From Metopolophium dirhodum (Eukaryota > Arthropoda > Insecta > Hemiptera > Aphididae): a DNA stretch of 64,000 nucleotides. The notes beneath the pieces are model-generated. The model was not told the origin of the DNA, did no database searches, and saw only the letters and a list, made by a program, of their open reading frames with translations. Location: NCBI RefSeq assembly GCF_019925205.1, contig NC_083561.1, positions 10,477,217 through 10,541,216 of the forward strand. Reading direction: 5' to 3'. Positions within the stretch are counted from its first letter, which is position 1. Every line of letters starts with the position of its first letter. The position numbers were made by a program, and so were the translations under genes. Below are positions 10,001 through 19,500 of this stretch, one piece after another.

Positions 10001-12563
10001 AACAATAAAACACTACCTACCTACACTATACAAAAATATTGAGTTTACTTGTATAGTTGTATAGTATATAAATACCTACTTACATTCATGAAAAAAATTA
10101 AACTCCATGCACATTTATTATTATGAATAGCTAACCAATAATCATTATTACAACATATTATATTCTGATTAAGTGGAGTTAAGTTATTTTCTTTCAGGTC
10201 AAATATCAAAAAAGTCTTACTGTTATCAATAATTAACAATTAGGTGTATACTGTGTGTCCGCGAAAACTGGGTACACTCTATAACTCAGTTGCCTACATT
10301 ACTCACTATTCCAGGGGCGTAATTAGGGGGGGGGATTAGGGGGATGGATCCCCCCAAAACTTTTTTTACCGTTAACATTTTGATCAAAGTATTGATAATG
10401 ACCATTCATGTTTGCTAAAATCGTATATCCCCCTCCCCCCAAAACCAAATTCCTAATTACGCCACTGCACTTTTCAGTAACCTATACATATTATTTTAGA
10501 ATTCTGTCTGCGACAGATTGATGATCCAATAGTATAGTTTCATGTCCCGTAAACATAATTTAAAAAATATGTAGGTATAGAGTAGGTATATATTGAGTAA
10601 TATGGGTAATTTAATTAAACAGTGTACCTTGTTTTTGCTGACAAACGGCGTATTATATACGAACTGTTAAGTCTCACCTTGCACATCGAGTCTAAACCGT
10701 ACGCCTGCTGTACCACCCATGTCGTTGTCGACAGCATTCATCGTCGAGTCTGTGCTCGACTGGGGCAATGACAGTGCCGGTAAAGGTGGTCGTGACGACG
10801 ACGGCTGCAGCGGACCTGCATCGCCACTGTAAGTTACATGACACTCGTAGTCACCTGTGTCTGATTCGCGAAGACTAGAAACGTTAATTGCAATGGAGAC
10901 TACATCGCTCAACTCTGGTGGTTCTACCACGGTAGTCCGCCCGTCGTACCGTTCGTCGGTAGTTAACGTACCCTCTGAACACGTAAATACCGTCTGCCCC
11001 TGTGAAGAGAATATAATAAATTCAACATAATCGTAAACTGCTATAGGCGGTTGCGTTTGCTTCTCATACAATTATATTATAATTTATAACTAAAAAATTA
11101 TACTAATCTGAAATGTACATTGTTATACAAAATTTTTAAAAGAAATCACAAATTTTTATAATTAAATAGCGGCGCACTTCATTGTCTGTAATAAATTACA
11201 ACTATTTCAAAAATTGTGATTGTTCAACTCCTTTTGGGTATAACTCGCTGCAGCGGTAAGTGCAACTCAGCCACCCAGGTAGACAATCCGCCTACGTCGG
11301 ATCGGGGACAATGTGCGACAGCATATAAAGTAAGCAATCCATCTATGGTGGATGGCAGACACGCCGATGAGCAGCTATATAAGTGCAACTCGGTCACCTT
11401 AGTAGTAAATTACCACAATGTCTACACATTACCTAAATCCGTAAATTTGATTTTATGTATGCTTGTACCTGATCTGCTCGTTCAACCAATGGCAACTAAT
11501 ATACAAAAAACATACAAATTTCTACCAATTATTTCTCCTATAACCAACAGCAACCATTTATAAACAACAATTTCCATCGTAAATCTCAAAATCCCCGACA
11601 TAGCACTAACCCGAATAGCACCTACCGGATTTAAATCATCCAGGAACTATACTCAAACACATACCAACAATTTCATCAAAATCAAGGTCCAGCCGTTTTG
11701 GAATGTATATAAATACAGACATGAGATAGATATAGGTATCCATTTGTATATGTATAGAAGATAACTGTATAGGTATTAAAAAATATCCTCGACTTACCTG
11801 CAGCATTTTGTAGACATATCTTCATCCTTTCCACTCCTCTTAATTCACAAAGCCATTCAAGCCCAATAAAAAAACTTTCTCTTCAAAATTTAGAACCTCA
11901 ATATAGATACGGTTTTAGGAATTTATTGCATTGTCTAATACACACCCCATCCTTTTTATACGGTCGTTGTGTATATGTGCGCGTCGTTAATAATAAACAA
12001 TAATATTAGGTATTGATTAACATATTATAATATACCCGATTAGGTACTAATATTACTAACTAGTATTATAATATTACAACTTACAAGCGTAGTAAAATTA
12101 CTTATATATGAGTAATATTGAGTGTAAATGTGCAATGTACAAGACATCGCTATTAATAACGATCGGTTTTGGTGTAGGTGCCTATATTATGGCCATATAT
12201 AGCCGCTATATTATACGATATGCATACAGCCATACATGTTAGGTTACCAAATTTTCGGCTGCGACTTACAATGAAGAGTAAAGTTACATTAAAGTTTTTA
12301 CAGCAAATTCACAGATAATGCAACAGCTGCTAATATCGTGAGAATAAGCGAGCACTCACGTCTTTAGTCCAACGCACGGCTACAAGACGGCGAAGACCGC
12401 CGTCGTGGTCGTACCGCGGTTGCGGTACTGCCGGGCATTCGAATACCGCGTAACCGCCGATCTGGGACGTCAGCGAGCCGACTTCGGCCGTCTGGCCGTT
12501 ACAACCAAAGCGGTAAAACAACAACGCCGCCGCCGACAAGTGCACGACCAGTGTACCGAACAT
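872..12563 (-). CDS. bdl: borderless-like Ig/FN3 adhesion receptor, 5' seven exons (gene continues past left edge)
   Basis: Gene-level entry. Coding exons in transcript order are 12563-12360, 10999-10678, 5288-5010, 4496-4306, 3853-3638, 2558-2305 and 1050-872, all with GT..AG borders and matching phases (1,645 nt, 548 residues plus one base). The protein has a signal peptide (about residues 1-23) and four Ig domains with Cys pairs C43-C121, C199-C250, C292-C343 and C388-C437. A first FN3 domain starts near residue 458. Family knowledge: segments such as NVQYKAKVVYSPAEVFLAYG, RWEKDGFLFDTYNVPGV and GGEYEIMVTCRDEMSGESMF fit the insect borderless/Turtle (IGSF9) group. Four Ig domains rather than five favour borderless. 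In Drosophila, Borderless is a homophilic surface protein that binds Turtle and acts in photoreceptor axon targeting. The second FN3, transmembrane helix and cytoplasmic tail must lie left of position 1. The paralogue turtle is the main alternative. Confidence 0.82.
1764..1850. repeat. possible hAT-type element end
   Basis: CAGGGGTGGCCAAACCGCGG followed by CTCGCGTC-type sequence resembles the end of hAT-superfamily non-autonomous elements (CAGGGGTGGCCAA termini). No matching right end or 8-bp duplication was found; the copy is probably decayed or truncated. Lies in a bdl intron. Confidence 0.3.
2093..2105. repeat. poly(C) run, 13 C
   Basis: Uninterrupted C13 followed by TCCTG. A near-identical run plus TCCTG occurs at 14414-14431, suggesting both are parts of the same repeat family rather than independent slippage. 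Confidence 0.9.
2305..2558 (-). CDS. bdl: bdl-like exon 6: end of Ig4 and start of FN3-1
   Basis: Begins ADGKSLFYPRVTVTGGNLTL and contains the second Ig4 Cys (C437, in DRGVYRCVASN), then the FN3 strand-A/B region LHVNATNKNIVAYWKRP. Two donors are possible. GTTAGT after 2305 is chosen because it keeps the frame into exon 7 (TVW|SRDTS); the alternative GTATGG after 2310 would put a stop in frame. Confidence 0.82.
2725..2880. mobile_element. small TIR element of the CATAGGCGTA group
   Basis: Starts CATAGGCGTAACTAG and ends in an inverted CTTATTTACACCTATG. The inside pairs as a hairpin (GGGGGGCTTCAGC against GCTGAAGCCCACCC). GTACTGC occurs on both flanks, offset by three bases on the right, and may be a target duplication. 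In a bdl intron. Confidence 0.5.
3079..3343 (-). mobile_element. 5S-rRNA-derived SINE with target-site duplication
   Basis: Between two perfect copies of TAAAATAGATT (3079-3089 and 3333-3343) lies a roughly 243-bp insertion. On the minus strand it reads through CTCCCGGATAGGTGACCACC and CGGGTTCTTAG, which resembles the 5S rRNA internal control region (GGATGGGTGACC..CTGGGAA). The minus-strand 3' end is GCCGGACTTAATAAAAAAAA, an A-rich tail next to the duplication. This is the structure expected of a pol III-driven SINE3-type retroposon. It lies in the bdl intron between exons 5 and 6, in the same orientation as the gene. Confidence 0.75.
3638..3853 (-). CDS. bdl: bdl-like exon 5: end of Ig3 and start of Ig4
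   Basis: 72 codons in phase 0 at both ends. It begins VEKEHGGKYTCTPFNELG, giving the second Cys of Ig3 (C343), then the linker MDVIVQHPPKLIVVP and the first Cys of Ig4 (C388) with core Trp in AIVWQK (W402). Acceptor TTATAG precedes 3853 and donor GTATTA follows 3638. Confidence 0.87.
4306..4496 (-). CDS. bdl: bdl-like exon 4: Ig3, N-terminal part
   Basis: Encodes residues 269-332: the linker YKAKVVYSPAEVFLAYG, first Ig Cys (C292, in TLDCHF), core Trp in IRWEKDG (W305) and the NVPGVYHRLNGSLYF segment typical of the borderless/Turtle group. Acceptor TTTTTCAG is strong; donor GTACGA follows 4306. The ORF continues past the donor into intron sequence (IDLYAYILC...), which is not coding. Confidence 0.87.
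5010..5288 (-). CDS. bdl: bdl-like exon 3: Ig2
   Basis: A whole Ig domain in one exon: first Cys in VHFSCVKEDPE (C199), core Trp in VQWYKDG (W210) and second Cys in DNGFYSCRI (C250). Acceptor CTACAG-like (complement of the CT at 5289-5290) and donor GTAAGT (complement of 5009-5004). The last base joins the first two of exon 4 to give the Tyr of NVQYKAK. The adjoining intron upstream (5289-10677) is about 5.4 kb and repeat-laden. Confidence 0.85.
5830..6932 (+). repeat. dispersed 'TCTGAGCG' repeat family copy
   Basis: Shares internal blocks with 38362-39330: CAATGATGTGTGTTTTTTTT near one end, TAGAAAAGTGAATCTAGTTGG, and the terminal CACTGTAAAACCGATTA plus TTCAGAATCTAAA. No protein-coding sequence is visible. 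Fills much of the intron between bdl exons 2 and 3. Confidence 0.5.
8697..9117. repeat. long inverted repeat (hairpin) with GGATTCGAT ends
   Basis: The arm 8697-8880 is repeated in inverse orientation at about 8935-9117, with a short spacer. Matching blocks include GTCTAACACACGCG against CGCGTGTGTTAGAC and TTGAATTTGTC against GACAAATTCAA. A single arm recurs at 21025-21235. The arms are diverged but long enough to fold as a hairpin if transcribed with the bdl intron. Confidence 0.75.
10312..10467. mobile_element. 156-bp CAGTGGCGTA-type MITE
   Basis: Terminal inverted repeats CAGGGGCGTAATTAGG and CCTAATTACGCCACTG, flanked by CACTATTC (10304-10311) and CACTTTTC (10468-10475), a 7/8 match consistent with an 8-bp target duplication. 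The G-rich left and C-rich right interiors can pair. Confidence 0.7.
10678..10999 (-). CDS. bdl: bdl-like exon 2: second half of Ig1
   Basis: Acceptor CACAG precedes 10999 and donor GTGAGA follows 10678. The exon encodes residues 69-175 plus one base and contains the canonical Ig F-strand DTGDYECHV (C121). After this Cys comes an unusual Pro/Ser/Asn/Asp-rich stretch of about 45 residues before the G strand (VRFRLDVQG), so this first Ig domain is larger than a standard V or I set domain. Phase joins exactly to exon 3 through a split Gly codon. Confidence 0.8.
11216..11720 (+). repeat. possible non-LTR retrotransposon or SINE 3' portion
   Basis: A GC-elevated stretch ends with AATTTCATCAAAATCAAGGT followed by CCAGCCGTTTTGGAATGTATA, the kind of 3' tail seen in insect RTE/SINE elements (...AATTTCATC.AAATCGG...GTTTAGGA). 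The 115-codon ORF inside has no recognisable domain and is not called a gene. Confidence 0.35.
12360..12563 (-). CDS. bdl: bdl-like exon 1: start codon, signal peptide, first half of Ig1
   Basis: The ATG at 12563-12561 opens a hydrophobic leader (MFGTLVVHLSAAALLFYRFG) typical of a secretory signal peptide, with cleavage expected near residue 23. It is followed by the first Ig Cys (C43, in VFECPAV) and the Ig core Trp (W65). The exon ends in WTKD before donor GTGAGT (complement of 12359-12354), so the Ig motif WTKDG is completed by the next exon. The exon is much more GC-rich than its surroundings. The 5'UTR and transcription start lie above 12563 but cannot be placed. Confidence 0.8.
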
Positions 12564-13974
12564 ACCGCGGTTTTTCGAAACGGTGACGGTGACCGCGGTT
12601 TCAGCAGACCGATCGTTCGGTGGGTATGCGGCAGAGTGCGGAGATTGTCGCTACAGAGGCCTCGCGGGAAGACGAATTCGCATTATTTCACAGACACGAC
12701 AAATTATAATATATTGTCGTCGTCGTTTTAATAACAATAATAATAACGCACGTCACGTAGGATAAATATTTGCAAATAACTATGTACACACGTCGGCAGC
12801 GGTCGGCCCACGCGATACTAAATGAATAATATTATATTATACTCTAATACTTAATACGATACATACCCAACACAATACATCAGCGCGCAGTCAGTAGTTG
12901 TACTTATAAGCTGCTGCTCTACTGCAGTGGTGTTTTTAGGTAGGGGCGATGCGCCGACGGGAACCGTTGCTCCTAGCGGAAAGTTTTTGATAATCCAACG
13001 GGGAGGCAATTTTTTTATGAACAATATTCGAATCTTTACTATTACTAGCTTACACTTTAATATATTGATGTATCTAAGTGGTAGGTCATCGATCAATCAA
13101 TATAATAAAACATAATCAAAAATATATTTTGGTTTTACATTATTTCAAACAAGTCACCATAAATATAATTATAACCAATTGAAAAACGGCGTGTTCAACG
13201 ATAAAGGCAATATGAAATAATTCAAATGCATGACCTTGAATTTGATTCGTGTTTTTTTTTTACTGCATAAAGGAGTAAAGGACTTATTATTATAACACCA
13301 ATTTCTGAAAAATTTAAATTTCTAACCTCATTTTTCCAAACATGTACTACAAAACAAATTTGTTTTTGAACTAATATTCCCTCTTTCTTTAAGATTGAAT
13401 TTGAATTGAATTATTTTTTCAACTTCGTCAACTCTAACTTGTAAAAATGTTATCTATATAAACTCTTATAGATTAATTCTAAGCTTCTGTTGTACCCTCT
13501 TCATATAATGTATAAATTATGCAATATAGGTAACGTACCTATATGTAATTGCTTTACTGGATAGATAAATGTGAATATTATTATTAGACTTTGACTTCTT
13601 ATGAGTTAATATAAAGTATATTTAAATATTTAATATGACTTATGACTTATGAGCCTAAATTATTTTCCAACATGCATTATCTATATTGTATATACCTATA
13701 AAATAACCTGTCCTGAGTCCTGACTGATTCATCATATCCCGTAGCCGGAACCACCGAAGTTATGAATATGAAATTTTGGTTCGCATTTTAAAGAGGTCCT
13801 CAAAGTTCAAACAAAGATTTTTAGATTCACGGTGGAAATAGAAATTTGTTTTATTTATAAATTGTTGCCATCGGTAACTCGTACAGATGAGGTAAACGCA
13901 TGTATCAAATTGTCAAATTTACATGGCCTCAATTAAATAAACTATATCATATCTTAAAACCAAATATATATTTG

Positions 13975-14120
13975 TAGCTTAAATACTCAAAAACTACTCG
14001 ATTGATTTCGATGAAATTTCAGAGATCGTGTTTAGAGATTAATTTAAGCTACGTTAAAAAATATACTTAAGAGCCAAATCTAACCAGTAGTCAGCAATTT
14101 TCAGTTGCCCATTTAGGTCA
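13975..14120 (-). repeat. possible reverse copy of non-LTR 3' tail
   Basis: AAAAACTACTCGATTGATTT followed by CGATGAAATTTCAG is the reverse complement of the common insect retroposon tail (CTGAAATTTCATCGAAATCA...). Only the tail is recognisable. Confidence 0.3.
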
Positions 14121-14413
14121 AGTTATTTTACAAAGAGGTAACAGCGATTTGTCCGTGAACTGAGGTACACAAAAACCAAGATACACAATTAAACCTAGAG
14201 CACTGTATTTTATATTTGCTAATTTTTCAAGGTGGAGGTAATGGGGAGTATGAAAGTATGGAGTAATGGAAAGTATGGAGGTTTATAGGTAAATAAAAGG
14301 TTAAACAATTTAATTTGTAATTTAAATGTTTTACTCATAAACCTAACTTAACCATCTCATCATCAAACACCTGCCGAAAATGAAATTGTTTTCAAATTCA
14401 TAACTCCTCCTTT

Positions 14414-14431
14414 CCCCCCCCCCCCCCTCCT
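14414..14431. repeat. poly(C) run, 14 C, followed by TCCT
   Basis: C14 then TCCTGAAAAT; compare C13-TCCTG at 2093 and C12-TGAAAAT at 19252. The shared flank implies a common repeat of origin. Confidence 0.8.
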
Positions 14432-14559
14432 GAAAATAAATCTCGGTTTCGCCACAAATATCTATTTTCTTAGTAAAAGTGGTAACTGAAAAAAAATGTA
14501 ATGACTACTAAGCAATTTAAAAAACCTATGGTGACCGTGATGATGATGTATTCGCCATA

Positions 14560-14770
14560 CGATTATACGAAGCGGGAGAATGTCCTGATCAAGCAATTTT
14601 TTTCAAAAGTTTTACGACAACGGTCGAGACGTGAGGCCCGTCGCTTGATGAACTGCAGCTTCCTTCCGTCCGCGGACCACAGTAACAGGCACGCTATCGC
14701 AAATCCACCGAGGTCGTTCCAACTGAAAACAAAGACTGCAGACGGATGTCCGTCGCGTGTGTCGAATCAT
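14560..14770 (-). other. GC-rich block, possible unassigned exon
   Basis: Base composition rises sharply against the AT-rich flank. On the minus strand one frame stays open from about 14765 to 14561 and reads a hydrophobic segment (DLGGFAIACLLLWSADGRKL) followed by basic residues, but it has no ATG start. It could be an exon of an unseen minus-strand transcript, such as a distal 5' exon of bdl, or chance. No splice partner was found. Confidence 0.25.
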
Positions 14771-16510
14771 TGACAAATTTTCCTATGGTACCTATAATAT
14801 CTACGTTCATTTGTTTGTAATAGTTCGAAATACGTATACGACAATATATACTCGATATTATATTATAATCTATACTATAAATGTATAATATCCATGCATA
14901 ATGTATATAAATCACAATGACCGCGGGTACGTTATACCTACTATTATTAGTTATTTCATATTATACTATGTCTATATACCTAGTTCTATAATTCTATCAT
15001 CATATATTATGTACCTACCTAGTACCCCATTATACATAAATATTAAAATACTATTTCGTAATACACTATAAAGTGCCCATTTATAATACCTATATTATAT
15101 TCATGGCATACAATTATAACTAATAATGTATAGTGTATATTGTATACTAATAATTATTCAAAACACAATAGAATTTATATTTAAACACTATGGATCAAAT
15201 TATACATAGATAGCCATAATTATATACATAACATAATGAATTTTTTAATAGAAATCCTTGTTATACCTATGGTACGCCGTACGCGATATATAGTATGATC
15301 ATATAGATAATAATATGTTAATAAAATCTATGAATATGATGAGTGATGACTGATGAAGTTGAAATGGTTTAAAATCCAAGGATTCCTACTCTTTTACTGG
15401 GTACCCGGATATTTTCCCGAATTCATATTCCCAAAAAAAACATACCACGAAAACGAAAATCTCGAATTAATTTTATTTACCTATTTAAAAATATTATTAC
15501 AATTATAGGTTATATAGGTAGGTAGGTAAATATGTAATGGGCTATGAGAATTTAATTTTTATACTTCCAACTTGAGTTATCTTTTATTGATAAGTATGAA
15601 ATATAATACCTTTTTATACATACTAAGATTATATTTATATCATCCCACACTAATATATTTATTTTACCGAAATATTTTATATTATTAAATTGTGCTTATT
15701 CTTTATTTAACTTTTGCTAAATGTATTAAACTCTGCTATATTTTTAATATTATTAAATATCAATTAATGTTTAAAATTATAATATTTACACTTTTGCATG
15801 GTTTATTTTGTTAATACCTTCCTATCCTATGTAATTTGCTTATAGTAATTACTAATTTGTATTTTTTAAATTAATATATAAAATACTTCATAATTCATAT
15901 TATACTATTATAGTTTATAATAATAGTTTAAATAAATACTGAAATAAATATATGGTCTTGCCCTCTCATCATAGTCGCAATGAACGGAGTGGAAAATCTG
16001 ATCCACTAAAAATACGCACAAGATAACATTTTTGGTATCATTAACTAGTTTATGAGTTGTTTTATTATATAATATCAAATTATAAATAATTTATTGCCTA
16101 ACTATAAAGGTATTTTTTTCCACTAGAAAAATATGAAAGTTTTATTATTCGGTGCCGTTTCCATAGTAGATACCTATATTTTTGTATATAATAAAATATA
16201 TACATTTAATCTTGTTATATGCGATCAACAAAAATTGCAACCATAAGTCCTCTGACCAGTTTTGATAGGTAGGTAACTGGTAAACTCACGTATATATAGT
16301 GAGTTATTATTGAACCATCTTACGTCTTAAGTTTTAGTGTTGTACATATACAAAAGCACGTTGCCCTGGATACACCTAAAAAATGTCTTAACACGCAAGT
16401 ATACGTCATGTATTCACTATTCGGTGCTATATAGGAATGTTCGACTGTTATTCGTTTACATTATTGCAGACTGGTACACCAAAATACTCGCACATAAGCT
16501 GTTGCCGATT

Positions 16511-16558
16511 ATGTCGTGTAAATCATTTAAAATATGTGTAGTTTTAGATATTTTAGAC
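16511..16558 (+). CDS. unnamed gene exon 1 (start)
   Basis: ATG at 16511 opens MSCKSFKICVVLDILD, ending before a consensus donor GTGAGT at 16559. Phase 0. The frame is open further upstream to 16337, so the true start could be earlier; the shorter start is chosen because the upstream extension has intergenic-like composition. Confidence 0.45.
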
Positions 16559-19500
16559 GTGAGTATCATTTATCCGCTATACCACCAATTTTTATTATTA
16601 TCTATAATTATTTTCACTATATTTAATTACGGTTTCGATGAAAAATTCAATAATATTACCTACTTAACTACAGGTCACGTGTCCCGGTGTGTGGATATGT
16701 CCCAAAGGAATGATATATCTCGATATTTGGTTGTTCGGGTGTAACAGTAACACATCGTATGTAGAACCCAAATTTCCTTTAGCTTTCAATGAAACATTTA
16801 ACTTCCACAAAGTAAAACATGATTAATTCCATATTTCAATTATTTTATCTATTTTTTTTTATCTGATAGACCTTTACAGAACTCTCAAACTTGAGGGACA
16901 TTCAGAAAGTCTTGGAAGAGAAATGCATGAAAATAGAATTAGTGCAAGCCTACAAAAATAAACAAGTCACTTTAGCCACATATAGCTCATATGTCGATGA
17001 AGTGTTGTACCCCGAACGCAGTCGGTTGAGTAAGAATGGAGAAATGGCATTGCTCATGAAAAATGAACCTTTATTTCCGGTTAGTATATAGATAGGTAGA
17101 TATAGAGTGAATATATTAATAATATTTAAATAATTGTTAAAGTAATTTCCGAGTTAAATATTATTTTTTTTAAAGTAATTAACATTCACATTATATTTTT
17201 AAAACGCATTATGGTACAACAATTGTAAGCAATATAATTAGTTTCTCTCAAAATATAGTAAATTTAAATATTTTCAAAAATAATTTATAATGGAATAACT
17301 AAACTATTTTGTTTATTTACCTGTATATCAGGAGCGAGCCCAACCTAATCCGCTCCCCTTCCTATTGAAAGGACAACGTAGAAAAATATTTCCATACCGA
17401 TAAAATTAAGTATATAATATAATAAAAACGTTGTACATTTAATAAAATATTAATACAATTTTATAATTTAAAAAAGTTTTTAACATGCTTTAAAATTTAA
17501 AAAAATATTACAGAGAGTTAATATTCTTACATTACAATTTTATAATAAGTCACTAATCGGTACACTTTAATATATTAAAAATAACAAAGTAAAACGGGTT
17601 ACCTATTCAGAACGTATTATAAGTTTTTCTGTGTTATGTATTTGTAAGACAGAAACCACACAAACGGGTATAACGTCCGCTAGACAAAATAATATAATTA
17701 CAATATCGTAATAATACCTATTTCTAATTAGTCCTAGCACATAGGTACAATATATATTAGCAGATACCTATGGGCTATGACTAAATGAGTGATGGATACT
17801 TTTAATAATATTATTATTTGAGTAGGTATAAAATGTATTTAATACTTTATAATTGAACGAACCATTATTTTAATACTAGATAGGTACCTACTACCTACTC
17901 AATTACTCAAATAGGTAGATATTACTCAATAAATAAATTGGCATTTATTATATATACCTACGTAAAACATGTTTAAGTACAGATAATTAGTGAATAGTTA
18001 GTTGTTAAGTTAACTTGTAAACTTTATACTTTCTATTAACAGTTCAATGTGGAGACCAGATAAAAATGTATTATTTAGTATAGGACCCCCACCCTCCCTC
18101 CCACAAATTAATGGTTGCGCCCGCGTCATTCTGAAATTTACATTATTTAAATCTTGCGTTGTTTTTTTTTTAATTGATTAAAAGTACCTTTGCTTAACTA
18201 TAGTCTATATTAATTACAATAATTTATATACCTACTGATTTACAAAATAATTAAAAAAAATGGAAACCATTGTTTACATAATTGGCATAATGAACAACAT
18301 AAATTATATGTTATGATGTCCAATTACAAATAATAACAATAGATAATCATAGGGAACTATTTCACCAAAAATTACACTAGTCACCAAGACCAGTGTTACA
18401 GAACAAATAAACGTAATTTCACGTGTAAATCAATGCTCACCACAATATTTAGAAACTCAAAATCAGCCGAACAGAATGAAAAGAGTTCATCACTCCAAAT
18501 TCAAGGATTCGCAGTGTTCACATAACACAAAACTTAGGTTTGAAAACACACTCAATTTTTACAATACTTATTTGTATTTAATTTCTTATTGATATTAATT
18601 TAATAGGACAACTAATGAAGATGGACATATTATTTCAGACACAGACACAGACAGTCAACTATATTGTTTAGGAGCAAAAAAGGTAATATAAAATATAAAT
18701 ATAAATTGTTATTAGTTATTAGCTAATATCAATAATACCTATGTATTAATGTATAGTAATATACTGAATATATTATGCTACCAACAAATTTAACGATTAA
18801 AGCAAAGTCTGAGAGAAGTCTTATGCATATGGTACTATATTTTTAATATTTATGATCTGAATGTTACATAATTTTAGATTGATCTGCAATAACTAATATT
18901 ACCTATGTCTTATTATATTATTATATTTTTAAATATTCTTAAATATATTACCTATATAGTTAGTAGTAGGTAATAATGTAATATCATAATAATAATAATA
19001 ATATAATTTATGAATATATATTATGAGCAAGGGCACCCCACTTGGTGGTGAAAAGGAGGACATGCCCCCCTAAAAAATAATAATGTATACAATAAAATAT
19101 TATGTAATATGCTTTAAATTCATTTACTTATTTCATATTTAATACCATACTTGATACCATAGACCTTTACTTTCTGCTTATCAGTTAATGAGTGGACAAA
19201 AATCATTTTATGTCCGTACAGAATAATGAGTTATAGAATCTACTTTAATTTCCCCCCCCCCCCTGAAAATTACTCTATGGGCGCCCGTGTATTGTGCTCA
19301 GTGAAATTTTTAATAGGACGAATATTAATATACAATGTATCCATTCCGCTTGTTTTAAGAATTACTTCGACTTCTGTTAATTTACAACATTTGCTATCTG
19401 TACTCTGTAAGTAGGTATAGTAGGTACGTATCTAACTATAATTATTATTATTTATTAGACCAATAATAACATGATGGATTGGGAGTGTCATTCGAAAAAA

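Larger units (their letters stand above)
12564..16510. other. intergenic region between two divergent genes
   Basis: Separates bdl (minus) from the unnamed plus-strand gene. A GC-rich block at 12564-12740 adjoins the bdl start and probably holds its 5'UTR and promoter. A possible retroposon tail lies near 13975-14120, a C14 run at 14414 and a GC-rich block at 14560-14770. The rest is AT-rich with no feature I can support. Confidence 0.6.

Noticed and set aside
11216..11563. 115-codon plus-strand ORF
   Set aside because: Lies in a probable retroposon fragment within a bdl intron; no recognisable motif or splice signals.
12405..12731. 108-codon Arg-rich plus-strand ORF
   Set aside because: Opposite strand of bdl exon 1 and its GC-rich 5' flank; composition only.
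16337..16744. 135-codon ORF as a single gene
   Set aside because: Only 16511-16558 fits the spliced gene. The part after the GTGAGT donor looks intronic, and the part before 16511 has intergenic composition.
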